A stretch of DNA of 64,000 nt, taken from NCBI GenBank assembly GCA_011109175.1, contig RDEW01000010.1, forward strand, positions 1,082,796 through 1,146,795, read 5' to 3'. The position numbers and the translations under genes were made by a program. Origin of the DNA: Dicyema japonicum. Lineage: Eukaryota; Dicyemida; Rhombozoa; Dicyemidae. Below the pieces are notes generated by a model. That model was not told the DNA's origin. It ran no database searches and was given only the letters and a program-made list of their open reading frames with translations. Position 1 is the stretch's first letter, and each line of letters begins with the position of its first letter. Positions 47,476-58,763 of the stretch are shown here, one piece after another.

Positions 47476-48733
47476 AAAGGTTTTTTATGGTAATGGAAAA
47501 GAAGATACTGTTATTAAAGTGATGAAAGTTGTTCGCGATTTCTTTCATGTTGCCGGCTTGGAGATGAATTCGGAAAAGTCACTTTCTAATGTAAAATCGT
47601 TATCATGTTGTGAGACTCTGGAAGGAGTCAGTGGATATCGACATTTGGGTGTTTTTGAAGACGAGGTAAGTAATGTTCTTAAATACAAAGTTATGGAGTC
47701 CATACTTACGTTACTCAAGTTGCATCTCAAACCTGCAAATAAAGAGAGGCTGTATTTGGACAGAAAGACTTTTGGAAGAGGACTTACCTCGATTTCGTTT
47801 AAGAGCGAATTAATACTCCTCCAGTTCCTTAAAAGTTTGGAAAAACAGTCGACTGTGTGTTTGCGAAGTTCGGGGATTCTGCGAGTAATAAAAACAAAAA
47901 ATGACACTTGGCTACAATCGCAGGATTTTTTAACGGCCCACGGAGCGAAGCATTGTACTGTCTTCTGCAAGATAGGAATTTGTTTTTCTCAAACACGGGA
48001 TCAATATGCAACCATTGTAAAAAAGCAGGAAAACTGTTGATCATTCGGCCACTCAGTGTGGTAAAATGCTAAACAGTGATTATCTCCGAAGACATAATGA
48101 AGTGGTAAAGTGTATTCATCTTTGTCGAGTATATGGAATCAAAAGAAGCAGGAAATTGAAAGGACATTCGGTTCAGTCAATATTGACGACTCGAAATGTC
48201 GAAATTAGAGTTGACACGTCGATTTTGACAGAAACAAAAGTCCAATTCAATAAACCTGATATTTTTGTTACGACAAAATAAAGACGGAAGTAACCTTAAT
48301 CGAAGTGGGCTTTACCTCACAAGACCGATTAAGGCAAGTTAAAGTTGAGAAACTTCACAAATATGACTTGCTTGCAAACGAACTTTCGCTACTCTATGAA
48401 TGCCAAGTGAAGATTATTCCAGTGGTTTTGACATGGGATGGAGTTGTCTCAAGATGCTTCAAGAATCATATGGATAAATTATCTATTGAAGAATCAACGA
48501 GGACTTACATCCAATCGGTTGGTCTGAAGAGAACGCTCGAATGTATGCTCATTAAACATAAGCATGGGATGAAGGCATACGATGAAGAGTACGACTCTGC
48601 ACCTCCCAACTTGTGGAACTGGCATTCCGTGAGGACAGTCCACTGGACTCAAACAGAGATATTTCGGCTGAATCTGATGTGGAGATGGGGAGTAACAGGG
48701 TGCTTATGGCACACTCTTCTAAGAAAAGATTAA
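47476..48733 (+). pseudogene. R2/R4-type LINE: RT end, CCHC knuckle and restriction-like endonuclease
   Basis: It starts in RT motif D (VFYGNGKEDTVIKVMKVVRD, FFHVAGLEMNSEKS). Next is GRGLTSISFKSELILLQFLK, a deletion, then EALYCLLQDRNLFF and a CCHC knuckle (CNHCKKAGK ... VDHSATQC, C-x2-C-x7-H-x4-C once a one-base slip is allowed). The restriction-like nuclease follows: a PD in FNKPDIFV and, 14 residues on, the E of TLIEVGFTSQDRL, then KYDLLANELSLLYECQVKII and HKHGMKAYDEEYDSAPP. CCHC plus PD-(D/E)xK is the hallmark of RLE-type LINEs. At least three frame breaks make it inactive. Confidence 0.7.
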
Positions 48734-48749
48734 ATTTTTTGGATACGTA

Positions 48750-49953
48750 AAAGTGAGGACAAAAATTGGTTATTTAATGGGAAATATTTTTATTAAATCG
48801 GGGTTTTTGCAGAGAACCTTCGATAGTCTCGTCCATCTATTTGCATTTTCTGCCTTTATGTTATTGTCGATCTCTTTTCGTATTTTTCTATTCTCTCTGT
48901 TGGCGATTTTACCATCTTTAGATTATTTCGTTCTCTGATCAGACGTTTCGTCGTTGTGTTGAAACGCTTTGATGACGTAGGTTGTCTCCCCATAGGAATG
49001 TAATTCTTTTTCGCAGCGTTTATGGTGGAGTTGAACCATTTCACTAATTGTTCGACGGAGGGAGGAGTGGGGAAATTTAATAGTCCAATACAATTATCGA
49101 CGTATTCCTTGAATCCTCTCCAATTCGCAAGGCTGTAGTTAGTTATCATTGGGCATTGTCCTTTTATCCGTGACCTTGTTTTGACCTCCAAAAATTGGAT
49201 TGTGGTCACTCTGGTGTCATACTTCACTGACCAGTCAGTAAGAGGGGCCAAGGACGGTGGTGACAATGAGATGTCGATAGAAGAAGGTTTATTGTTACGT
49301 CGAGTAGGTGTTCTTGTATGAGATGCAGGATCGTTGAGTATACATAGGCTGTGTAGGTCCTCAATTATCATCTTCTCTCTTTTGTCGTAGGTTTGTCCTG
49401 TCAGCCACAGTGGGTGCTTCGCATTGAAGTCACCACAGATAATCACGTCCTTTAGTGATGCGAGAGGAGTGAGTCTGGGGGCACTGGACGAGAGGAACTC
49501 AACGGTGGGAGATATGCGTTGACAATTATTATTGATAGTCTTGGGAATCGTACTTTGGTAACCAAAAGTGCACGATTTCCATATCCTTTAAGCATAGTGT
49601 AAGCACTGTTAGTTAAGTCCTCAAACGGAATGCCGTTCCGGATCACTGTGAGAAGACCCCCACCAATTCTGTTCACTGTGAATTACTGTGAACCCGGAAA
49701 TACGGATGTTGAATTCTTTGGAGAAAGTTTAGACTCTTGAATTAGCAACAGATCGATGTGATTTTCTTTCACAAATGTCCGAAGTTCGAGCATCTTGTTC
49801 TTGATTCCATTTATGTGATTGGACTATTCTGGCTGGTCCAGGGTTTGCCTCAACGTCTCCGCAGCGGCGCAGGCCTTCCTTATTGGTCCACCCGTGAGGA
49901 TAGGGAAAATGTGGTTCTTTTTTCCAAATGCCACCACGTCGTCGGCGAGCCAC
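48750..49953 (-). pseudogene. APE-type LINE 5' half with an N-terminal 2A peptide
   Basis: On the minus strand a start ATG at 49953 (MARRRRGGIWKKEPHFPYPH) leads to LRRCGDVEANPGPA, a canonical 2A motif. After a one-base frame change, the endonuclease follows: NGIKNKMLELRTFVKENHID, LLLIQESKLSPKN, GGGLLTVIRNG, IIVNAYLPPL, GDFNAKHPLWLTG, HTRTPTRRNNKPSSIDISLS. The linker toward the RT comes next. The RT itself is missing, because the copy is cut where the plus-strand RLE LINE ends. One stop codon and two or three slips are present. Confidence 0.75.
49834..49863 (-). other. 2A (StopGo) motif CGDVEANPGP
   Basis: Ten codons on the minus strand spell C-G-D-V-E-A-N-P-G-P, matching the D-x-E-x-N-P-G-P consensus at which ribosomes skip a peptide bond before the last proline. 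It sits 40 residues after the element's ATG and ahead of the endonuclease, as in other 2A-bearing LINEs. Confidence 0.85.
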
Positions 49954-50334
49954 ATGACATTATCACCATCGATTTTTACTAGGGAGTTTTTAAACTTTCA
50001 GAAAATATGAAAAGCAGGTATTCCAACCTCCAAATATTTGGTTTAAGTATAGAATCTGATTGGATTTCCAACAGTTCCATTTTTGAGCTTTCATCTGCAC
50101 TGGAGACATTAAAAGAGAATGGTGTGTGAATAATGGAAATTGTTGTTCAAAAGACGATAAATCATTAAATCTTTCTTGAAATTCCCTTAACAACGATTCT
50201 AGTCTTTCATAATGGGAAAATTCATTACAGTTTGTGCATCAACAACTCTGTGCACGTAGGAAAATGAACTAAATCTTCATGAGACTTCCATAATTTATTT
50301 TCGAAATAAAACACTTGATATCATCTGACTATCT

Positions 50335-50400
50335 CTCATCCTGAGAGGGTATAGCCACTCAGTCAGGGCGGCCGCTGTATGACCTTTTTGATTATCCTAC
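50335..50400 (+). pseudogene. LINE-X C-terminal fragment
   Basis: CATCCTGAGAGGGTATAGCC then ACTCAGTCAGGGCGGCCG matches the nucleotide end of LINE-X copies at 11760 and 38540. Confidence 0.5.
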
Positions 50401-50439
50401 AAAAATAAACTTCTCAAAAAGTTAAATCTTTGTAACGTA

Positions 50440-50560
50440 ACTTATTTATTTAGAACCTCGGATAACAAAAAGAAAGACAGAAAACATCAAATAGTTAGGT
50501 GATCCCAGTTTCAGTAATCAACTGCGCCATCCAACGTCTTTGATCTCCATCGTTCCATTA
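50440..50560 (-). repeat. LINE 3' end fragment
   Basis: On the minus strand CTGGGATCACCTAACTATTT is followed by a C/T tract, TTGTTATCCGAGGTTCT and AAATAAATAAG. It is the same tail as 60286-60350. Confidence 0.55.
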
Positions 50561-51190
50561 CCGTACGAAAGAGTCTTCGCTCATTCCTGTAGAGGAATCC
50601 GATTAGAGAAGATAACTTTTCAACCAATAGGTTTTCTTTTGGATTGGGAAACTCCTTTTTTGTTCATATATATTTAACTAGATACCTGTGCAGCTCCACT
50701 TGAGGGCCTGTACGCGAGCTTCGATTATTGACAAACGACGCTGAGTCTCTTCTGGGAACAATTCCAATATTAATGAGCGTGCACAGATGTCTAGTTTTGA
50801 TTTTAAGTGCTTAAAAGATTTGAAATAATTATTTCATTATTGTATTTGTAAGAAGAGTGTTTAAATAAGCGGTTTAAAAAAGTTTTGATTTTTTACCATG
50901 TGGGGTTTCTCCCATTGTCCCCCATCTCCGGGATCTCTGGGATATTGTATTAGTGCCTAGAAATGATTAAAGTTGAAAGTTTTAAAATTAGCATTGAAGG
51001 TCACGCCACTTGACATGAGTGATATTGATCGAAATTTTCTCAGTCTTCATATCTGATTTACTCATTTTCGGCAATGTTTTCATTTATTCAAAACTTTTTT
51101 AAAATTAAAATCCGTCCATTTATCCGCGAGTTATCATGCCACTGAATGTAGAAGATTAAGTATGGCCGAAAAATTCTTCCATTGGATGGT
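50561..51190. other. No gene seen
   Basis: AT-rich DNA flanking the MULE insertion. No conserved frame was found. Confidence 0.4.
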
Positions 51191-51198
51191 GTTTCTTC

Positions 51199-52613
51199 GG
51201 TTGTAGGAAAAAAAGTCAAGTGGAAAAAAGGTCAAGCGAAAAAAAAGTCAAGTTGTCTTTTTTTAGTTTATATCGCATTTTTGTGATACTACTAGCATTT
51301 TTTAATTTTTAAAAATTTTTTCAATACTTGACTTTTTTTCCATCTTTGAAAATTTTTCCCTTATAAATTTTCGAAATTTAGCGCAAAACGGAAAAAAAGT
51401 CAAGTCCGTAATTTCGTTGACTTTTTTTCCGTTTATAAATTAAGATTTTTATTCATGATCGTTTCATTTTAAAGTAAGCGAGTATAGAATAACAAATTAT
51501 TTAAATAGTTAATTTTGGCTAATGTTAATGCTTTAGTTTGTAATTGCATTAAAATGTCCCGCCACAACTAAAACTACACGTGGTGAAAATAAATTCTAAA
51601 AATAAAACAGATTTTTTCTACTTTTAAAATTTTTTAAAATGTTATAAACATATGATTTTTATTTAACGTGAATCAAGGGATTATTTAATGTGAATCAAAA
51701 GAATATTTAATATTCCATGCAATTGCTTTTAGGGCTTCTACTATTTTTTCCGTCCTGGCGATCCAGACATATATTTAAAAGCCTTTTTTGTCTATCAATC
51801 GTTTTTTTATTTGTTCTTGTTGAAATTCTTTTTCCAATGGAATCCTGGTCAATAATAGTTTTCGTCATTTTTTCTTCTTTTTGAAATGACGATGTAATAT
51901 TCCACATCGATGGATGACGATATCCCGTCAAATTGTATAATTTATTGTTCCACCCCTCACAATAGTTATTTGTTCTTTGTTTATTATTGAGTGTAGCTTC
52001 ATATTCCATAAATTTGGAGGAAACAATGGAGCAATGTGCTGTATTCTAACAGTAAGGGGTTTTATTATCATTTAAGCAACGATGATAACCGCGAACATAT
52101 GTTCGATCAAAATAATCTAATATATATTTTGAATCTGGAACATTTCCTGGCATATTAGGAATTCTATTCCTTCTTCCATATCTTCAATGGGTAAAAAACG
52201 CAAGACGTCTATCATTGCGCATAATATTTAAGATACGCTTGATTATAACCTTGAAATCCGTATATTGATTAAGTCAAAAAGATTAAACCAAAGCGAAAAA
52301 AGTCAAGTCAATTTTATTATTACTTGAAATTCTTAAATTGATTTAGTCAAAGCGATTGTACCAAAGCGGAAAAAAAGTCAAGTCCGCTAACGAAATCACG
52401 GACTTGACTTTTTTTCCGTTTTGCGCTAAATTTAGAAAATTTATAAGGGAAAAATTTTCAAAAATGGAAAAAAAGTCAAGTATTGAAAAATTTTTAAAAA
52501 TTAAAAGATGCTAGTAGTATCACAAAAATGCGATATAAACTAAAAAAAGACGACTTGACTTTTTTCCGCTTGACTTTTTTCCCCTTACGGACTTGACTTT
52601 TTTTCCGCACTCC
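51199..52613 (-). mobile_element. MULE-type DNA transposon with long inverted repeats
   Basis: Inverted repeats of about 240 bp (51199-51438 and about 52370-52613) are built from AAAAAAAGTCAAGT units. An 8-bp duplication GTTTCTTC flanks the element (51191-51198 and 52614-52621). Inside, minus-strand frames at 52180-51707 read DSKYILDYFDRTYVRG, HIAPLFPPNLWN (shifted frame), QRTNNYCEGWNNKLYNLTGY and RHPSMWNITSSFQKEEKMTK. This is the C-terminal part of MULE transposases (FPxxxWN, RTNNxxEGWHN, HHPxxWxFI). A stop and frameshifts make it non-autonomous, and the DDE core is deleted. Confidence 0.75.
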
Positions 52614-52621
52614 GTTTCTTC

Positions 52622-53125
52622 ACCCGTCCGTAGAATATGTTCAAAAAGGCGCCAGTATGTTTAGACTTATTGGTCCATAATTAGTCAGTCTGTATAATTA
52701 TTGTTTGAGATTTTCTTTGGCCAAGAATATCCAAGGAGTTTTTTTAGTTGGCCACTGAAACGAATCGAGTTGCTCCATGTCTTTCTTTGATGTTCCCCAA
52801 GTACCTGCGTTGTGCATGAAAACTGGTACGACAAATCTATTATATAAGCGTGACCGCATCTTATTATGTCACATGGGCCAAGCGTTACCTATGGGCAGCC
52901 TGTTACATTAACCTTGAACCAAGATTAACTTCAATTAATTATATAAATGATTTATTAACCACAAAAAATTAAATTTAAGTAACTTTTTAGTCTACTCATT
53001 AATACAGTCGATATTTCTCCTTTCGAATTTTTTATCTATCAAATTAAACTATTTAAAACTACCTCCACGCGATTATTCGATAAAATATTAATTATTTATG
53101 CAACTGGATAATACTGAGACTCAAA
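52622..53125. other. No gene seen
   Basis: AT-rich; nothing recognised. Confidence 0.4.
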
Positions 53126-53129
53126 CTTA

Positions 53130-54480
53130 TCCAGTCGCAAGTCCTTTTTAGCCCGAACCTATTAATGTTTTTGATTCATACTTTATCTCCCATGTTAAAA
53201 GTATATTTACTATTATGAACATTCATTTTCCTGTTCATAGCTTTGTAATAATTAGAATTTTCTTCAATCGATTTAATTTCGAATTGAATCTCTTGCATTC
53301 GGACACAATTATCTGACTGGGAATTATCTATAAATTTTTAAATCAAACTACGTGAATTTTCAATAGATTCTGGAGTTGAACAATTAACCAAATCGTCAAT
53401 TTGTTCTGGAATCGCACACTCATCGCTTAAATTATCTAAGTCATAATGATAAGTATAACCATGAATTATTGAATTTATTCCCTTAATTCCTCAATATCTT
53501 TCGAAAGGACTTTCGTTAGAAAATGAATGGACCGATATGTTATAACTGCAGACAGCACTTTCTAATTTATCAAGCCACTTTTTTTCACTGTTATCCAGCA
53601 TTTTTGACAACTTCCTCGTGATCGTCTGATTAAATCTTTCGACAATTCCTTGTGCTCGTGGATTTGCTTAATGTTAAAATCTTCGCAAAGTTTTGTTATT
53701 TCTTGATTTTTAAATTCAGAACCATTGTCCGACTGAAGAAATTTACATGCCCCATTTAGGCGGAACAAAGATCTTAAGTTTTCACATACTTCTTACCAGA
53801 CTTATTATAGAGTGGTCGTACAAAAGCGAATCTATAAATTAAAAAAAAAACCAACCTACTATATATGTCAATGACCGTTAAAATCCATTTGAAATTTTCA
53901 TTTAATGTTGAAAATTTTTTCAGGTCTATTAGATCTACCTGAAAACACAATTATAAAAAATCACGAACTTTTAAAAGACGCGAAAATTTGCAGACTTAAC
54001 AATTTCGAATGACTTTTCTGATAATCTCATTCTTTACAGTGAAGTATCTTTGTCGACATTCATACTCAATTTTATTGACTCCTCCGTGTGGAAACTCGTG
54101 CAACAATTTCGCAACATGCTCCATTTCGGTTTCATTATCCAGAGATATGACTAACTTAGAATCAGTTGATTTAAGATACAGTCTAAAATTATTGAAAATT
54201 TACAATACCTGTCATTGATAATAGAAAAATTCTCTATCTTCTTTACAAGCCTATATTTTCGGTGCCTCGGAAGATTTTCGGGAAAATTTATCATGCAAAG
54301 CATCTTTTAAAGTTTGATATTCAACTCGCTTTCAGTATTATTTATAACTTTATTAGTTTTATTGATCCAAATAAGATTGAAATTATCTCCAATAACTCAA
54401 ATATAACCATACAGTTCGTGAATTACGAAAAAACACGAAAGTAATTTTTTATCACTACTTATTGTTCTTCAATGGATACA
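53130..54480 (-). pseudogene. Integrase gene with tiny spliceosomal introns (Ginger/GIN-like)
   Basis: The minus-strand order is FPENLPRHRKYRLVKKIENF, TEMEHVAKLLHEFPHGGVNK (His pair of the HHCC finger), then RYFTVKNEIIRKVIRNC-stop-VCK (Cys pair, with TAA where Lys is expected). Next are VDLIDLKKFS, FKWILTVIDIYSR (first catalytic Asp), FAFVRPLYNKSGKK, LQSDNGSEFKNQEITKLCED (second Asp) and IKQIHE. The C-terminal region ends near MNVHNSKYTFNMGDKV. At least three introns interrupt it: 54183-54208 (26 nt), 53939-53968 (30 nt) and 53832-53855 (24 nt). Introns argue against an LTR retrotransposon and for a DNA-type element or a host-captured gene. The nonsense codon and several slips suggest decay. 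Confidence 0.65.
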
Positions 54481-54489
54481 AAAATACGC

Positions 54490-55075
54490 TGGACAGACTG
54501 TAAAGTTACGTCCCTTGTCAGACTCAGTGGTCCTCCCTCCCATTGACTTCTCTCAAGTTGGTAATGGAACTAGTTTTAATGTGACTTCGGCAACTTTTCA
54601 AAGTGAGAATTGTCCCATATAAAAAATCGTTAGATTGAGCTTATTTCTTTAGTGTGGCTGATAAGCTCGTTTCCTCGATTAATGCTATAGACGGGAGTAT
54701 GATTCGACATCCTGTACTCTTCAGACACCAGGAGGTTATACAACATGATTTATTTTTAATTTTTGTTGTTGACTATTTTAATGTTTTTTGTTCGTTTTAA
54801 TACAAGTTCTGTCTCTGAGAGTCTCTGAGAGATCTCATCCTCAGTATGGAACCAATTGTTGACAGCCATATCGTGGAATGGGTTCATCAGTTGTTGGACG
54901 GTCTGGTTTACATGGTTTTTTTAATTTTTTACTTCCATCATGATCTGAGAATCATACATGGTTTTATTTGCGGAGAGCAGTCTATGTGTCTTCTCTAAAA
55001 GTGAAGATCAAGATTTGCGATTTTTTCACAACAGCCAATCTCATTTCTGGAGAGAAAGTTGATGATCCAATATCT
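54490..55075. other. No clear gene; possible LINE debris
   Basis: Nothing recognisable apart from a short tandem duplication (TCTCTGAGAG) at about 54812. Confidence 0.35.
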
Positions 55076-55079
55076 CTGT

Positions 55080-55600
55080 ACATTTGAGTTTATATATAAT
55101 CATCTTAAGGTTCTTGCTAAAACCCGTAGTTAGAGTGACCATCTGCCTTCTAATGGGGTCTGTTCTCATTGTTGAAGTATTGTTCCACTACTATATTTGC
55201 AAGGGCATCAATGTTCATACGCAGTACGTGCTCAAAGAGTATCCACCTCCATTCAATGATTTCCATGCCCAATGGTACTCATTTGGTTTCGTCTTTCATT
55301 CGAAATTTTATTTGGCCAATCCATCTTTTGAAGCTCTGCCTCAATAGTCCCCATAAACTCGGTCTTGGTTGACGTCATAAAACTAGTTTTTTAACTTATT
55401 GGGGATTATGGCCGATAGCCGTTCCAATTCACAGCCATTTTCACAAAAATGTCGTCAGCATAAACTATTTCCATTGGCATATGTCCTTCGCATCTTTTCT
55501 TGAGAGATCTCAGAGCTGCCTCAAGGTATACAATAAAAAGGATAAGTGACATCGAGTAGTGTTCAAATGGTTGTTCTTAAAGGAGTAAATGTTACCTTAC
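55080..55600 (-). pseudogene. LINE RT fragment with intact YADD
   Basis: On the minus strand, SLILFIVYLEAALRSLKKRC is followed by MEIVYADDIFVKMAVNWNG, motifs B and C of an RT. Upstream and downstream frames are broken. It is similar to 22330-22510. Confidence 0.6.
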
Positions 55601-55659
55601 AAGTATATAACCAAAATTTTGTATTTCCTGATCAATGGATAAGGTTTCTGCTTGAAAGT

Positions 55660-55860
55660 ATTCATCTGACCTTGACCTTTTCCAATTCCTGGATCCACCT
55701 AACTCAGGAAAAACCCAATGCCTGGCCTACATCCAAAAAGATCTCTATCTCCTTACTCTAATGGAGGGGTTCCAATGTTGGAAGATAATTGGAAAGGAAG
55801 CGATGCTTAGAAAGAATACGTCTCACTTCGACCAGGGGAACTGGGAGATGTAAACGATAT
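55660..55860 (+). repeat. SINE-B copy
   Basis: It contains the core (TGGATCCACCTAACTCAGGA, CATCCAAAAAGATCTCTATC, TAATGGAGGGGTTCC) and the SINE-B 3' side (CTTCGACCAGGGG). Confidence 0.6.
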
Positions 55861-56471
55861 CATAATTGCTTACGCCGACGACAGCTTTGTGGGATCACTT
55901 ACATCAGTACTTGGATCGACTACAAGCTTGTTTAAGCGACAACAGACATCAATTAACCCAGAAAATCCACTATCTCCAATTTCACTTGCACGAAAGACTG
56001 AAGAGGGGAGTAGTCGATCTCAAGGAAAGCTATATCAGAATTAACATGGAAGGCTATTATGTTTGCCAGGAGAGCGTTTTTCGTGGGTGGCTAAGATTAA
56101 CCCTTCCAGTCTCCCAATTAACGATCTGAGACAATGAATTGATGGTTGAAAAACCGCGGACTACTCGGACTCCTTGAGCTTAGGAACCAAAAACAGAGGA
56201 ACGTTTTTGTGATTACACAGACAAATCTTAATAGCCTTTCTACTGAAGTAATTGAAAAGGATACACACAAATAGGGAAATTGGCTCCAAGGGTACCTGGA
56301 CCTCGCGAAACGTGCCATAACCTCGAACAACGATTTATGCCTAACCATTTTGTTCAATAAAGAGCAGCTATCGCTGAGGTGATCGTCAAGATAAGTACAA
56401 GAGGGTCAGTGAAGTTGTCAGGATACACCTGGTAGAGATGGTTTGGGTGGTGATGTTCCATCGATCTAAAT

Positions 56472-57931
56472 CAGGGGTTTCCAAACTTATACAGGTCATC
56501 GCCCCCTTTAACAAATTTTTAAAAAATATCGCCCACCAGGAAAACCTACATGGTAACGAGTTGGAAATATTAATGTGAACGAAAAATTTTGATTTGGGGA
56601 AAGCAATAAAAAACAATTTGATTTTTGGAAAAAGCACTAAAAAAACAATTTTGATTTTTTCCATAACATAGGATATTTTTCAGGAATATCATTTTTTAAC
56701 CAAAAATCTTGATATGACGGTTGTTTTTAGTGGGTTTAATTTCAAAATCGTTTTTTAACATAACTACTTCCTCTTGACAACAAGATTCAATGGCATCTAC
56801 ATTCTGAAAGGGGTCTATCACCCAATCTGGAACTAAGTTCACATAAATCTTCGAAACATCCCTTCATATCTTGTTCAAGAGTGATCAAATGTTCAAATTA
56901 AATTTCAAAATCATCTTCAGAAAGGAAGTCTTTAAGACCGTTGAGACGTGGAAATTGGATTAATTCTTTTCTACCAATATTCCTACAAAACAAGAGTAGT
57001 TTTGAAATAAAAGCAGAAATGAGTGACTTTGCCTAAATTAATTTAAAAAATAATTATGTTATCCAATTAAGTCGTGTCCGACCCTTGGAGATCTCATGAA
57101 CGAGTTTCCTCCACTCTCCCCGATCCGTTGCAATTTGGAGTAGCCTTGATATAGGCATTCCCGTGACGTCTTCCACGTGGATAGCCACCGAGTCCTCGGT
57201 CGACCTGGTCTTCTCTTTCCAGTAATATTGCTCAGCATAATGGTTCTTTCAGGGAGTCAGAGCGGACAACATGCCAAAAGAACGACCAATCTGTGTTTTA
57301 CGATTCTTCCTTTTAGCGAAATGTCCGTCTCCACCCGTTTGAGTACATCGGTGTTTGTTATTTTGGAAGTCCAAGGGATTCTTAGTAACCTCCTCCAGAA
57401 TAATACCTTGATTAAATTAATATAAGCAAATTGTAATTTCATATTAAGTTCATTAACCTAACAAAAATATCCGCTAAGTAAGCCACATCATGTTTAACGG
57501 ATTCTAGTTCCGGGCCAATTTGAGAAATTCTACAACAGTGCTGAAAAGAGAGAAAATCCCCGCCAAACAGTCGCCCTTTGATAACCACCGTACTTCAGTA
57601 TGTATTAATAGTCGTATAAAATCTTCATCATTTTCAATACATGTAAGACAGAGAAATTCATGGACTTTGTCGAACATTTTCCCCTTTGTATCAGTTTCAA
57701 GCTTTCGAGCAAAAAATAATTGTTGAATAATAAAAATACACAGCAAATCACGCTAGTGTCAATTTAAAATTTCAGGTTCACCATACTAAAATTCTAATAT
57801 ATTAATTAAATGTAATATAAATTTTACGAATAATTTATTATCGCCCCCTTGAAATTAAAAACGCCCCCGATAAACGATTTACTCATAAACGCCCCCTTTG
57901 AATTTCTAATCGTCCACTTTGGGAATCCCTG
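56472..57931 (-). mobile_element. hAT transposon with TIRs and 8-bp target duplication
   Basis: The left end CAGGGGTTTCCAAACTT and right end (complement of CAGGGATTCCCAAAGTGG) are inverted repeats typical of hAT. The octamer ATCTAAAT flanks both sides (56464-56471 and 57932-57939). Minus-strand transposase pieces are HTEVRWLSKGDCLAGIFSLF with STVVEFL, YLADIFVRL, then ISAFISKLLLFCRNIGRKEL, FPRLNGLKDFLSEDD and ITLEQDMKGCFEDLCELSS. They appear in the order of ZBED-like hAT proteins. The first half of the transposase is missing and a LINE fragment sits in the middle (57050-57440). Confidence 0.8.
57050..57440 (-). pseudogene. LINE C-terminal fragment nested in the hAT element
   Basis: On the minus strand, LRIPWTSKITNTDVLKRVET, then GRIVKHRLVV, GHVVRSDSL, EDVTGMPISRLLQIATDRGE and WRKLVHEIS. 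This is the post-RT tail of RTE-like LINEs (RRILRIPWT...FGHVxR...ADRxxWRxLV). It separates two parts of one hAT frame, so it inserted later. Confidence 0.6.
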
Positions 57932-57944
57932 ATCTAAATGAAGA

Positions 57945-58760
57945 AAAAACGAAGAAGCGACAAGTCGATAGCTCTTCTAGGGGGAACGTGGATTAGGTAG
58001 AATTTAGTCACGTTCTCTATGTAAATCAGTGAATAGGCTACGAGGGACCACAATTGAAGACTCTGAATCATAGATCTTCAGAAAGGAACAAATATTATTA
58101 GGGGACTACAATCATGAATTTGACTGAAGCTGTTGGCAGCAGAGTCAGATTGCTGAAATTCGATTAACACTAATTATTACTGCTGTCCATTCTGACTGAG
58201 GGCTCACGCATCTATGATCCTTATTGACTTGAGTAATGACGTCATCACTGATACATCGCTGCGGAACCGGATTGTCTACAAAGACTCACTCGTAGCCAAA
58301 AAATAAGTTTAAAACATGCCTTAATTTTCTAACGACGATTAATTATCATAACTGTTGTTTACCCTAAAATGTGTGTGCCATGCACACGTGGAGCTATATG
58401 ACTCTCGTGAAAGTACTGTTATGAGCTTTATTAAAGAACTTAAAACAAACTGACCGTTTTGCCTAGTAATTATTAGTCTGATGGTAGAGTTTGGCGAAGT
58501 AACTCTCAGTATGCTTAATGTCTTCATATCCTCGAGGTCCATTCCCTTCTTGTTACGGACTTCGACGACAACGAACACCCAAAGCATTGAAATATGAAGT
58601 ATCGGATGCATCAATGTCTAAGTTAGGTTACCTTCCACCTGAGTAAATTAAAAAAATTTAGACAAATAGATTTTTAATTTTTTAATAATTTATTATTTTT
58701 ATTAAAATTAAAAATAATATTTTGCATTTAAATTAAAAATAATATTAAATCCATGGAAAT
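57945..58760. other. Intergenic upstream of CDK20
   Basis: A minus-strand frame (58339-58614, 91 codons) is open but unrecognised. An alternative frame there reads SYFNALGVRCRRSP and HTESYFAKLYHQT, which may be parts of a spliced gene I could not assemble. Confidence 0.35.
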
Positions 58761-58763
58761 CCA

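Noticed and set aside
47829-48044. Minus-strand frames across the RLE LINE
   Set aside because: The plus-strand CCHC and nuclease motifs explain this stretch.
49834-49863. The 2A motif as evidence of an endogenous RNA virus
   Set aside because: The downstream frame is a LINE apurinic-type endonuclease (GDFNAKHPLW), and no viral polymerase or capsid frame is present.
58339-58614. Minus-strand gene head-to-head with CDK20
   Set aside because: The ATG frame has no recognisable domain, and the alternative frame could not be spliced into a consistent product.
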